From Bin127 sp965203505 (lineage in GTDB: Bacteria > Chloroflexota > Dehalococcoidia > Lucifugimonadales > Lucifugimonadaceae): DNA of 64,000 nucleotides. Made by a program: the position numbers and the translations under genes. The notes beneath the pieces were generated by a model. That model had not been told where the DNA came from and did no database searches. It saw only the letters and a program-made list of their open reading frames with translations. The DNA is taken from positions 372,001-436,000 of the forward strand of contig OZ241880.1 of assembly GCA_965203505.1 (NCBI GenBank). The letters are read 5' to 3'. Of this stretch, positions 37,401 through 46,600 are shown piece after piece (positions within the stretch are counted from its first letter, which is position 1; each line of letters opens with the position of its first letter).

Positions 37401-37751
37401 GCCCGTGAGTTCGTTGTCGTGGAGATACAGCCGTTCAAGGTATGAGAGCTGTCCCAGCGAGGAGGGAAGCGAACCGGCAAGCTTTTTGCTTCGAAGTTCC
37501 AACCGTGTGACACGACCATCGGTGTCCGTCGTAACGCCGTACCAAGCGCCTAGATCCGCGGCGGTTTTCCAGTTCGTGCTGTTCGTCCAGTTCGTGCCGT
37601 CCGTCGCATCGTAGAAGGCTTCGAGTATCTGCCTTTCGGTCAGCGTCTGCGCCTGCGTCGGAGAGGATGCCTGATGCAACGTGGCGAGGCACAATACGGT
37701 TACTGCCGTCGAAATCAGAAGCGCGCGCCCGGCAATCAAACTCGAGATCAT
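34446..37751 (-). CDS. Giant exported leucine-rich-repeat protein with PDTGG anchor signal
   Basis: The 1101-residue protein has a signal peptide ending near TQA-Q (about residue 35). It then has an entry segment (ATDGTNWTNSTNW) and about 14 plant-type leucine-rich repeats of 24 residues (residues about 75-420, consensus GxIPxELGNLxxLxxLxLxxNxLT) with further degenerate repeats to about 600. A beta-rich region with two CLP(L/V)P motifs and a roughly 315-residue C-terminal module like that of the next upstream gene follow. It ends with TPDTGG (about 1055), a hydrophobic helix and an R/K-rich tail. It is probably a cell-surface binding protein. Confidence 0.9.
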   Translation of the reverse strand: MISSLIAGRALLISTAVTVLCLATLHQASSPTQAQTLTERQILEAFYDATDGTNWTNSTNWKTAADLGAWYGVTTDTDGRVTRLELRSKKLAGSLPSSLGQLSYLERLYLHDNELTGEIPSELGNLANLLTLGLSNNRLTGEIPSELGNLTSMTHLELAHNEITGPIPPELGNLESLLLLQLHNNQLTGSIPPELGRLSELIWLRLWDNELTGPIPSELGDVTNLQQLDIHHNRLTGAIPPELGNLADMVGLYLHNNRLTGTIPPELGRLTKMTHLIIWNNRLTGSIPPELGNLTSLVGLSLGGNELTGSIPPELGDIGTSLTHLVIGNSNLRGSIPSELSKLTSLQELTLSSNQLSGGIPSWLSSLTQLTRLHLHNNELTGEIPADLNSIAGLTILRIEDNALSGALPDLSGLTALTRLGLGGNEFDFSWSTFETGGELPLDSGTALTHLYLHDSGLEGSIPVWLASHIGLQYLYLHDNELTGELPDFDALTALTRLGLGGNDLDLSWSTFESDDHLNLSTRDNLLVLYLHESSLSGSIPSWLDNHTRMWRLHLHGNDLDGGWEALEAMTNLNELTMPRDAVSAPGLRVWLRARPNFLAFPDGSSPTASDAVMSRVAWRRVALDAEDVHVPPHPRIERVVDPIEESAVDIAVQHRGANGDALGGELSIPAVVCLPVPSTHADRELRLLRHDGSASKYLNLATTIESTRHHDGSGWMYLEPSDVPSGYDPGSGNVAVCGLTDSFSRFVAAEVEVVSGVSSAGGYGLISRIEPTIRSVTVSQGDELRLSFDVYGRQDILDNGLADGHMFIWNDDGAGGAFEAADHPNTIIYTAPTAHGGYTLTATSPDGACMAGEDFEERCSAKFTIIVRRSSAVLDQRPAPKNPVGVIPSVLVDAEGRQYEVLTPEEGGTFDGGGITLSADPGVVPNGEIVGVRIDVAGSASNIGETGQRYTLAGQWYHVIAVDADGALVSSYTLEAPLRVCLPLPPVLRSNIADIAMVASNTDDSLTILSGSVRIATSGTQVCAGLSTLPATVAVGHRGSPADLPTPTASPDEVETPDTGGTAPINGALLLPLIIGAAFILVGAALLRHRRSAKRIAFSR
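36740..37450 (-). repeat. Tandem 72-bp repeats encoding leucine-rich repeats
   Basis: A CCCAGTTCGG-type box recurs every 72 bases on the plus strand (about 36807, 36879, 36951, 37023 and so on), each unit encoding one 24-residue repeat. Nucleotide similarity between units is high, so recombination could change repeat number. Confidence 0.75.
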
Positions 37752-37815
37752 TTGCCGTTTCCAGAGCCGACGATCACGCCGAGTAAATCGCGGGCGGGCA
37801 CGTTAGAACCCTGCA

Positions 37816-40800
37816 TCACGTCTCGTCCCATCTGCGGTCATCCTTTCTTCGTCTTGGCACTCGGCGGCAACATCTGAGTTGGTTCGGTGCGCGTTCCCCT
37901 GATCGCGCACCGAGGCCAGACGCGGATCGCCCCACCATCACCCGTTCGTTCAGACGACGCGATAACGCCGCGCCGAGTCCCAACCCGGCAGTTGTTAGTC
38001 CGGCGACCAACATCAGCAACATCAACGCTGCATTGGACGATGGCGCGTATCCGCCCGTGTCGGGCAGCATCTCAGTTTCTTCATCCGGTATTTCGGTGGG
38101 CAGTGCTTCAGGCGCTCCAGCGGACCCTACAGCCACGACTGCGGGCAATGAACTCAGATTCCCGCACACCTGCAACGACGGCCCTCCGACCTTCAAACGC
38201 GCCGACAAAATCGTCAGGGTATCGTCGGGATTTACAGCGACGACGGCGATATCTCGGATGTTGCCGCGCAACTCCGCCGGCATCGGCAAACACACCTCCG
38301 CCGGCTCGTTGAGAACATAAGACGCGATCTCGGAACCTGTGCCATCCACCGCCGAAATCATGTATCGTTGACCGCCGAGCGTATATTGGTGATGAGGTTT
38401 GCCGACGTTCGACGCGACACCCATCTCCGCGATGCTGATGCCGATGATTTCGTCGTTCGGCACCGCCGCCGGCGGAACCTCAATCGAAAAGTCCTCACCA
38501 ATGAACGATCCTCCGTCTTCAGGCGTGAAAACCTCGTACTGACGCCCCTCGGAGTCGACCAGGATCGCTGGTATCTCACCAGATGGATTCCTCGGTGCGA
38601 CTCTTTGCTCCGCAGTCCGATCTGAACGCAGGACCGTGACCTTGAACGAAGTGCGGCAATCTTCCGAGGTGTCGATGCCACAAGAAGCGAGCGTCGCGTG
38701 AACCGTGTATGTCCCTGGCGCATCCGGCGCGGTGAATATGATCTCACGGTCGTCTGGATCACTGTCCGCGTCCAGCGACGGCTCCGCTTCGCTGAACGTG
38801 CCGGAACCTTCCTCGACGCTCCACACCACATCGGTCTTTCCGTCGATCAGCGCGTCGTCCACAATGTCTTGTCGGCCGTATGGCACGACGGCGAGTAGAA
38901 CGGAATCGCCGCCGCGCACGGTGACGCTGTCGATGCTGGACGCGAGCCTGTTGATCAGGTGTTGCGCGCCTCGCAACTTTTCATCGAGGACCCGCGTGTT
39001 GAAAAACGGGTGGAGACCGCCCGCCAGAGCGTCGTCGTCCGATACGCCCCAGACGGCAGTGACCTCGTCTTCCACATCCTCGTCCCTTGCAGCGGAGACC
39101 GTCACCGTCTGCCACGTATTCCAATCGCTCGCGGTGAACGTGACAGAAGCTGGAGAGAAAGATAGATCAGGGTTGTCGGAGCCGAACCGTACGCGCAGGT
39201 CTCGGGCCGGCTCGGCAGACAATTTGAGGTCGAAGCTGGACCTTGACGCCTCTATCAGATCAGCAGCTTCTCGCTGAATAAAGAATCCGGGCAACTCCGC
39301 AAGGTCCGACAACTCTCGGTCGCCCCTGCCGTAAACACCGTTGTGACCAGCCAACTCGGTGTTCGGCAACCAAGGGCTGAACGATATGCTGGCCTTGCCC
39401 GGCATATTGATGACGTCTTCCACCAGCTCATGCGGCGACGTTGTCCCTGTTCCCCAGTGGTTATGAGTGGCGTGCACACGCGCGTGAGCGACCCCGAACA
39501 CGGTTCCCGCGTTGTTTCGGTTTGTGATCCGAGCACCTACAACGTGCCCGGTGATCACGTTGTACTTGGCGTTGACCTCGAACCATGCGGTTGCCGAGGT
39601 TCCGCTGTTGAACGCAGTCGCGGCGAAAATTCCCAGGGATCGTGAAGTTCCCTCCAATGTGTTGGAGATGATGTCGACCTTGATGCGCTCGTCTTCAGCA
39701 CCAGCGCAAGAAATTATTTGGATCCCCGCGCTCGAACTGACATCGGGGTCGTCGTGGTGTCCGTGTATGTAGTTGCCGACTATTTTGGCGTTAATGTTGA
39801 CCCGTGTTCCATCTGCCGCAGCACACCAGCCCGATCCGATCACGATCCCGGCCGAGGACGCCTGGCTGATGTTGTTGCCGCGGATCTCCAAGTTCGCCTC
39901 GACCGTTTCGCCGTCCGGCGAATTGGGGACGAACCAGTTCGGAAAATACGCGACACCTCCAGTAACCATGGAGATTCTGTTGTCCGACACGACGCCGCTG
40001 GCAGCTCCCTGCACGTCAAGGGCGTTGAACGCGTTTTTAACGACGTTGTCGCTTACGGTCGCGTTGACATAACCGTTCACGTGTATTCCGACGCGAACCT
40101 CTCTGCCGGAGTCGATATGGTTGCCGGTGATGTGGATCGGCAGACGGTTAGTCACCATATCCGTGTCATCAATATCGGGAACGTAGGAGCTAGATGTCTG
40201 CACACGAATGACCCGGTAAGCGGAGGATGACGCAGGACTGCCTATCTCCCCACTGCAGGCAGTCTCTTCCATTCGACGTGGATTTTGGACACCGCGCGTG
40301 TCATCGCGCATGTCCAAAAGCAGGTTGTTGGAGATGACGCCAGAGGAATCTTCGAAAAATATCGCCCAGAGAGCGGCCGCGGCGGGCGGTGCGTCGTATA
40401 CGCAGTCGAACGCGAAGTTGAAGCGGTCGAGTGTGACGTTGGTGGATTCTGTGACGGCGAGAAGGGCATCTCTGCTTCCGTCAATACCTTCAACTATCAG
40501 CCTAGGCCTCAAGGTGGCGGCCGACGTTGAATCGGGCGCGTTTCGGGCTCGAAGCACGAAGTTCGTCGCGCCTTCGATATGCATCGCGTTGCGGTAATCT
40601 CCCGCCCCGAACACCAGCGTCGTATCGCTCTTGTAGGCATCCTTCAGCGTTGCAATCGCTGTCGACGCGTCGATATCAAAATAGGTACCGAAGGTGGCAG
40701 GCGTGACCGAATGAGTGGTCCTGGTGGGCTGAGCTTCGGCGAACCGCCCGCTAGGAATGGTTGCGGTCGCTATCAGTCCGATCAAAATCGAGAGGGCTGA

Positions 40801-40824
40801 AGCGGTAAGGGTGCGGCGAATCAT
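37816..40824 (-). CDS. Giant exported beta-helix protein with LPDTGG anchor signal
   Basis: From the preferred start (ATG 40824) the protein has 1002 residues: a signal peptide ending near AEA-Q, a right-handed parallel beta-helix (about 40-480) and a Calx-beta-like segment (about 540-620). An Ig-like and ZU5-like C-terminal module (about 640-910) is shared with the downstream LRR protein. LPDTGG near 918, a hydrophobic helix and an unusually long basic tail of about 45 residues end the protein. An alternative ATG at 40866 would put the poly-G tract inside the coding region. Polysaccharide binding is possible; catalytic residues are not evident. Confidence 0.88.
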   Translation of the reverse strand: MIRRTLTASALSILIGLIATATIPSGRFAEAQPTRTTHSVTPATFGTYFDIDASTAIATLKDAYKSDTTLVFGAGDYRNAMHIEGATNFVLRARNAPDSTSAATLRPRLIVEGIDGSRDALLAVTESTNVTLDRFNFAFDCVYDAPPAAAALWAIFFEDSSGVISNNLLLDMRDDTRGVQNPRRMEETACSGEIGSPASSSAYRVIRVQTSSSYVPDIDDTDMVTNRLPIHITGNHIDSGREVRVGIHVNGYVNATVSDNVVKNAFNALDVQGAASGVVSDNRISMVTGGVAYFPNWFVPNSPDGETVEANLEIRGNNISQASSAGIVIGSGWCAAADGTRVNINAKIVGNYIHGHHDDPDVSSSAGIQIISCAGAEDERIKVDIISNTLEGTSRSLGIFAATAFNSGTSATAWFEVNAKYNVITGHVVGARITNRNNAGTVFGVAHARVHATHNHWGTGTTSPHELVEDVINMPGKASISFSPWLPNTELAGHNGVYGRGDRELSDLAELPGFFIQREAADLIEASRSSFDLKLSAEPARDLRVRFGSDNPDLSFSPASVTFTASDWNTWQTVTVSAARDEDVEDEVTAVWGVSDDDALAGGLHPFFNTRVLDEKLRGAQHLINRLASSIDSVTVRGGDSVLLAVVPYGRQDIVDDALIDGKTDVVWSVEEGSGTFSEAEPSLDADSDPDDREIIFTAPDAPGTYTVHATLASCGIDTSEDCRTSFKVTVLRSDRTAEQRVAPRNPSGEIPAILVDSEGRQYEVFTPEDGGSFIGEDFSIEVPPAAVPNDEIIGISIAEMGVASNVGKPHHQYTLGGQRYMISAVDGTGSEIASYVLNEPAEVCLPMPAELRGNIRDIAVVAVNPDDTLTILSARLKVGGPSLQVCGNLSSLPAVVAVGSAGAPEALPTEIPDEETEMLPDTGGYAPSSNAALMLLMLVAGLTTAGLGLGAALSRRLNERVMVGRSASGLGARSGERAPNQLRCCRRVPRRRKDDRRWDET

Positions 40825-40852
40825 ATCGCCGATGCCAGAGCGGGTAGCTGTA

Positions 40853-40864
40853 CCCCCCCCCCCC
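40853..40864. repeat. Twelve-base homopolymeric C/G tract just upstream of the beta-helix gene
   Basis: Twelve consecutive C on the plus strand (G on the coding strand) lie 29-40 bases before the preferred start. They adjoin an in-frame ATG whose last base is the first G. Such tracts can slip during replication and vary expression of surface proteins. Confidence 0.8.
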
Positions 40865-40872
40865 ATTTCCAA

Positions 40873-41396
40873 CTAATGTTCATATTTATGGCATATCCAC
40901 TTAACGAGCTTTTCGATCAGCTATGTTTCTCGGACACGTTTATGCGCGACGCTCCCACTAGAGTGAAAGAGATCACAGGAAATCAATCTTAACGCCGAAT
41001 TTCATGATATTTCATGTCAAATTAGGAATTTCGCATAGCATTGTCGTGATAATACGCACGAATCGGAAAGTCGCGCTGGCGGCGAGCGCAGACAAACGCC
41101 TATCCGCAGGCGGCAATCGTCGTCGCAGGCGGCCGGGCCGCGTCATGACTAGGAGAGCGTTGAACTCTGTTAAGAATGGAGCGCCGACAAGCCGGATACA
41201 GAGTGAGCCTCAGATTCCAATGCTTCGAGAAACCGTCGACGTTTCCTTGTTGATCCCTGAAGAGATTCAGGCACTCCTTCAGCAACAAATTCGAGTGGTA
41301 GAGGCGAGACTAAAACTCTTAGACTCAGTGGAATTTCGATTCGAGAGAGTAGACCCGTCACCGATCCATGCGCGAATTCGCGATCGCAGATTGCGG
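40873..41396. other. Intergenic region, no confident gene
   Basis: These 524 bases lie upstream of the beta-helix gene and downstream of the methyltransferase gene. A plus-strand frame from 41004 and shorter minus-strand frames are open, but none shows a start signal or family resemblance. The beta-helix gene promoter should be in the AT-rich part near 40873-40960. Confidence 0.4.
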
Positions 41397-42065
41397 TCAA
41401 GAACCTTTTCGCCACCTCACCAACAGGTGATGGCCGCCGCGGCGGCGCAGCGCGTCGTTGATCACGGTGATGAGTTGTCGATCTGTGATGATCTTCGACT
41501 TTTGTAGAAGCCGCGCTTCTTCTTCTTTTGAGTGCAAGAAAGTTTGTGCAAGTTCGGTCACGTCGTGGCGCAACTCGATCTCTAGCCCGTGAGCGTCGGC
41601 GATCTCTTGTGGCGGGGTTGCGTCCAGGCGGAAAAGGGCGCTTAGGAGGAAACGTCCGCCTGGTTTTAGAACTCTGACTACTTCGTTGATGTCGTAAACA
41701 TCTGTGGAGACGACGAGGTCGCAGGAACCATATTCAAGCCCCGTGTTCTCAACCGGCGCGACGATAAAGTTGCATTGCTCGTCGACACCTTCGATGCGTG
41801 CCAAGTCTGTAGCCGTGGCAATCGCATTTTCGTCGATGTCGTTGCCGAACACGGTGCAGCCGTAGAGCGAAGCGAGCCAACGCGCATTGCCTCCAACTGC
41901 GCATGCCATGTCCAACACCACCGAATCGCTGTTCGGTTCGATGTCTTGCAGACCAACTTTGAGTATGGTCTGGTTGGCGCCCAGATGCATGAATTCGCCG
42001 AATAACAGGCTATCCGCCGTCGCCGTCTCGTCGTACCAGTGTTGTAAGCGTTGGGTTTTATTCAT
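41397..42065 (-). CDS. SAM-dependent methyltransferase, class I
   Basis: The 222-residue protein has a class I Rossmann fold: motif I variant VVLDMACAVGGNARWLA, an acidic residue at the end of strand 2 (GNDIDE), a CDLVVSTDVYDINEVVRVLKPGGRFLLS core (motifs IV-VI), and a helical C-terminus. The central residue usually Gly in DxGxG is Cys here. Methyl acceptor unknown. It precedes no obvious partner gene. Confidence 0.85.
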   Translation of the reverse strand: MNKTQRLQHWYDETATADSLLFGEFMHLGANQTILKVGLQDIEPNSDSVVLDMACAVGGNARWLASLYGCTVFGNDIDENAIATATDLARIEGVDEQCNFIVAPVENTGLEYGSCDLVVSTDVYDINEVVRVLKPGGRFLLSALFRLDATPPQEIADAHGLEIELRHDVTELAQTFLHSKEEEARLLQKSKIITDRQLITVINDALRRRGGHHLLVRWRKGS

Positions 42066-42107
42066 CTTCGAATTTCGGCCGGGTTTGTTTGGTAGATACT
42101 CTCAATT

Positions 42108-42854
42108 TCAACACAGCAACGTATTCAGCTGCTCCAAAGAAGTGATACGTGGATGAGCAGAGAACTGGTCGTGCCGTGAATCCCTATCGAGCAACACGGG
42201 TTGAATGCCCGCAGCCAGGGCTCCGTTGACGTCGGTTTCTATTTGGTCGCCTACCATGACGGCGTCGCTGGGCGGTGTGGCGTCCGCCCGGCGCAGCGCT
42301 TCGGCGAAGATCCGCGGGTCAGGTTTTTCGCAACCGACTTCGCTGCTGGTTACGGCAAAATCGATGTAGCCGGTCAATCCGAGTTGGTCTGCAAGTTCAT
42401 CACCCCCGCTCGGCACATTCGACACGATCCCAACGATGTATCCCTGCGCTCGTAAAGTGTTCAAGTTGGCAAGCACGTCGTCATAGAGCACAAGCTCGTA
42501 CTCTTGCTTCGCGACCTCTTGCCAAATCTCGTCTGCAAGTTCGAGATCGACTTCAATGCCGCACCCGTCCAAGACCATCTGCTCGAACTTTGCGAAGAAC
42601 TGATCTCGTTCTTCTTGCGTCATCAAACGGATCGGTGTAGTTGTGTTTTCGTGAGTCATATAGGCCTCGGCGACCGCGTAGCCGGCATCAATGCCCTCTC
42701 GCGTAACTTCGATCCCGAATTTCGAAGCCACCCTTTGATGCAGCACGTAACGGTCCGGGTACCAAGTCGCCAATGTGCCGTAGACGTCGAAGAGAATCGC
42801 TCTTGGGTTGGTGACCACTGAGTCTTCGTCCCAACGAGGTTTAATTCTGGTCAA
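42108..42854 (-). CDS. HAD-superfamily hydrolase (haloacid dehalogenase-like)
   Basis: About 248 residues. The core has motif I LFDVYGTLA with the nucleophile Asp, motif II SNVPSG (Ser), motif III CEKPDPRIF (Lys) and motif IV VGDQIETDVNGA, with a helical cap between motifs I and II. I chose TTG 42854, which overlaps the ComF stop codon (TTGA); a GTG at 42818 is an alternative. It probably acts as a phosphatase on a small metabolite. Confidence 0.85.
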   Translation of the reverse strand: MTRIKPRWDEDSVVTNPRAILFDVYGTLATWYPDRYVLHQRVASKFGIEVTREGIDAGYAVAEAYMTHENTTTPIRLMTQEERDQFFAKFEQMVLDGCGIEVDLELADEIWQEVAKQEYELVLYDDVLANLNTLRAQGYIVGIVSNVPSGGDELADQLGLTGYIDFAVTSSEVGCEKPDPRIFAEALRRADATPPSDAVMVGDQIETDVNGALAAGIQPVLLDRDSRHDQFSAHPRITSLEQLNTLLC

Positions 42855-43591
42855 ATGTGCGCCTCGTGGTCGATCGTCTCCTTTGCGAAGACCATTGCTG
42901 AAACTCTCCTCGCCCCGGCGCGTTTCAGGGCCGCGGCGCAATTCATCAATGTGTTGCCTGTGGTGCTGACATCATCGACGAGAAGAACGTGGGCGTCGTC
43001 AAAGTCGAAATTAGCCGCGAATGCACCCCTTAGCGATGTTGTGCGTTCATGCTTGGTGAGATCAACTTGGGACGCTGTGGAGCGCGTTTTGGATAGGGCA
43101 TCTGGAATGAAGAGCAATTGCCGATTTTCTGCGACGTGTTGAGCGAGCAAAGCGGCTTGATTGTAGCCACGCTCGCGTAAACGTTCCGTGTGGATGGGGA
43201 CGGGAGCGACGCAGTCGATCTGCGCGTTCTTTGAATACGGATGCTCCGAAATCAGGTCTGCGATGACCGGCGCGATCGCGGTGATGTGTCGGTACTTCAA
43301 CGCGTGCACGGCGCTTCGAACCGCACCTCCGTATCGGAAGATTGGAACTAATCGATCCAACGGCGGGGGAAGCGTAGCGCATTCACCGCATCGATAAACG
43401 TGTTCAGCCGTGGGTTCGGCGCAAGTGACGCACGTGTTGTTCGGCAATCCAACCGAGCTATCGATGCACTGTTGACACAAGAATGCACCTTCGACGCCGC
43501 AATGAAGGCAGGCGATCGGCATCAAAAAATCGACGATGGATTTGATCGTCTTGCCAGCAGTCGGGATCACGGATGAGGTTCCTGAAGTCAC
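42851..43591 (-). CDS. comF: ComF-family phosphoribosyltransferase-like protein
   Basis: The 246-residue protein has an N-terminal zinc-binding region with CxxC pairs (CLHC, CQQC, CVTC, CGEC) and a PRTase fold (FRYGGAVRSAVHALKYR, VPIHTERLRERGYNQA, VLLVDDVSTTGNT with the PRPP-loop). ComF acts in uptake or processing of transforming DNA in competent bacteria. No other competence gene is visible here. It overlaps the downstream HAD gene by 4 bases. Confidence 0.92.
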   Translation of the reverse strand: MTSGTSSVIPTAGKTIKSIVDFLMPIACLHCGVEGAFLCQQCIDSSVGLPNNTCVTCAEPTAEHVYRCGECATLPPPLDRLVPIFRYGGAVRSAVHALKYRHITAIAPVIADLISEHPYSKNAQIDCVAPVPIHTERLRERGYNQAALLAQHVAENRQLLFIPDALSKTRSTASQVDLTKHERTTSLRGAFAANFDFDDAHVLLVDDVSTTGNTLMNCAAALKRAGARRVSAMVFAKETIDHEAHI

Positions 43592-43604
43592 GAAACGAGT
43601 GCGT

Positions 43605-46600
43605 TTAACCCCTGTATTCGTAGATCGTCACGGGACCTTGGACGAAGACAGGGATAAGATTCAGTTCTGGTTCGATTGCGAACTTTTCAATGCCGCTCTG
43701 CGGATACGCGCCCCGTTCAAGTTCTCCGACATAAACATAGCGCACTCCGAATTCGTCGAGGAAATCCCGCGCTTTTGAAACGTCTCTTGTCGTATAGAAA
43801 TCGTTGATCGCAGCGCGTCGCCGTTGGACCTCCCAGTTATATTCGTGGCGTTGCTGGGTCTGGTGCCAGTCCCAACCAAGGATGGTAGGCAAGCCAGTGT
43901 AAATGGATATACGGTTCGCCCATGTGTAAAGGTCCCATTGCGCTTCCACAATCACTGGCGCACCTTCAACGTGATTCCTCAGCCATTCGATGCCCGGTCG
44001 ATCGGTCGCAAACTCTAACGTCATGCCGCGGTTGCGATAAACGGCATCATCCATGTACGCTTCGCCGTCGATGCCGGGACCGATTCCGTTAAAGCGATCA
44101 TCGAGTCGAACGTCAGTTGCCATCACCGGATAGACCAAAACCCCGACAGCCAACACAGCGAACACGGAAATCCACAGAGTCTTCACCCCGCTCATTCGGC
44201 GTGTGACGAACGCGCCGATGTCCCAAAGACGCCAAATCGCGTACGTGGCGGCAATTGCCAGCAGCCACCAAGCTTGGATGTAGAACTTGAAGATCGTGTT
44301 TTGCCGTCCGATGTCGTTTTTGACGGTGATTAGGTCCACACCCGCGGCGATAAACAATCCCATCAGCACGAGTGCGGAGGTGATTATGATGTAGCGCTGT
44401 CCCGGGTGACGTCGGATGTACGCGAACCATCCAGTAAGGGCGACCACGGCTGCTGCTGTAAGCGCGGCTAAAACCGTGATGAATTGTGGATACGAGAAGA
44501 TTACCGCTATCCAGGTGACACCTGCGGCGCCGATTATCAACACAAGCGACCAGGATGGATATCCGTAGTCGACCGTCAATTTTCTATAGATGTCGCTGAA
44601 ACGGAACGTGCCTCGTCGCCACTCCAGTACGATCCACGAGCCGATCGCGAACACGAATAGACCGTGGATCAGCAGGTAACGCCAGAGCGCGGTCTTAAAC
44701 TTGCTGATTTCAACTCCGTTGTTGAAGAGTTCGAAGTTCTGATGGAAGGGCAGATAGACCACGTATCCGACCACCGCGACAATAGCGATTTTTCCTAGGG
44801 CTTGCACGATCCCCACTAGCTTGCCGCGGTGACCGTATAGAAACTCGCCGACGAGGATGAAACCGCTCGCGAATAGCAGTTGGGTTGGATAATCCCAGGA
44901 GTTGATCAAACGCAGCGAACCCACCACCACACCCAGCACGACGAGCGCCGCCAGCGATTCGAATTTCGATAATCGTCCCATCCCAGACCGCAGGAACACA
45001 ACGATCGACAAGCCCAACGCCATGACTGCGAACGGAATGGCGATCATATGGGCATGTAGATCGGCATACAAAAACGTGAAGAACGGGAACTCGGTGATTT
45101 CGTTCCCGCCGGGCTCATGCTCGAAAACGCGCGTGCTTCGCCAATAGTCGAACGCGGGGAATTCTTGTCCTCTGATCGCGGAGTCGTATAACCCCGTCGC
45201 GACTTGGATAAAACCGTCGACGTTCGCGGCGACTACGGCGAGCACCGCAGCGAGGATGCCGAACATTGCCGGTGCAGTTCCGAGTTTCACCGCGCCTCGC
45301 GCACGCATCGCCAACGCGACGATGTTGTAACCCACGGTGTAAACAGCGCCGACGGTCAGCGCGAACACGAGCGGGACAGCCAAGTTGTATGCCACCGAAG
45401 GGATGATGCCGGTGATGCGTATCAACGTTGCGATTATGAACTGACCGTAGTAGTAGTAGTTCAGATACCCGCCGGCGAACCAAGGGTCGTAAGGTGGCAT
45501 GATCGTCGATCGCGTTATGGCGTTCAAATAAGCGAAGTCCATCGGCTTCTCCCCGCCTCGCCACGCGTGCCAGAGGTCAGGGTTCGCGATCCGAATCGCG
45601 AGAAACAACAGAAACGCCAAAAGGAAAATGAGTTCAGCGACGGCTAACGTCTTCCAGCGGGCTTTCATAAAGATGACGATCTCGTCGCCTAGGTGCCAAA
45701 AAATGACGAACGAAACGATCGCTAACGAGATGATCCCGATGCCGATGCTGACAGGATTGAATCCGATAAGGCTGAAGCTGGACAATAGCCACGCGATTGT
45801 CGCTACGATCAGCAGACCCAATGGCTTGCTGAATAGGTAGCCACGGTCGTGGAACGGTCTGAAAACAACGTACGTCAGTGGCCATGCCGCCAAAGCGATC
45901 AGTTGCACCGCGATCAGCCACACCAACCATGCGTACTCGTTGGGCAGACTCCGCAAGAAATAGATCGCGTTCCAATCTTCTCCGGCTCGTTGGATCCGCG
46001 ACTGACCATCGTCGTAAACCAATCCCACTTGAGGGTTGAAAACGCGGTCCAACTCGTCCGAGGGTGTGCCTTGGTAAATCCTTTCGAGCAACTCGGCTTG
46101 AGAGAGGTTATCGACGTTTTGGAAGACCAGCGCGTGTGGATGCTCATACACCGTGAAGCTCTCATCCGCCCAACCGAACCAATCCCAGTTGTAAACGCTC
46201 CCACGGGGTTGGCGATAACCGTTCGGCAAGCTGAAGGGAACTCTGGCGTATGGATCATCCCAATACACCACGCCCAAGAACGACGGCACTCGGACGGAAG
46301 AATAGGCGAGTCGATAACCTAACTGATCTTCGAAAAGCAATTCGTAGAAACGTGATGAGATCGGATACCGTCCCGGCAGACGCGGGATCGTCGCGGCCAA
46401 CCGATTGCTGTACAGCACGAAATAGTCGGCGTCTTCCATAAGCCGCGCCACGGTCGAGAATTTGGCTCTGTTGTCCACTTCGTACATGGGTAGTTTTTCG
46501 TGCATTCTGAATCCCAATATGTTCGGGATTCCTTCCTCCCAGTGTTCTTGGATGACCACTGTTCCGGGCCCTTCGTGCTCTCGAAGCCAGCGCGAGACCT

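Noticed and set aside
36740..37450. CRISPR-like array
   Set aside because: The 72-bp periodic units are fully coding leucine-rich repeats without unique spacers.
41004..41507. A plus-strand protein upstream of the methyltransferase end
   Set aside because: Its C-terminal part is antisense to the methyltransferase and its N-terminus is R-rich without a start signal.
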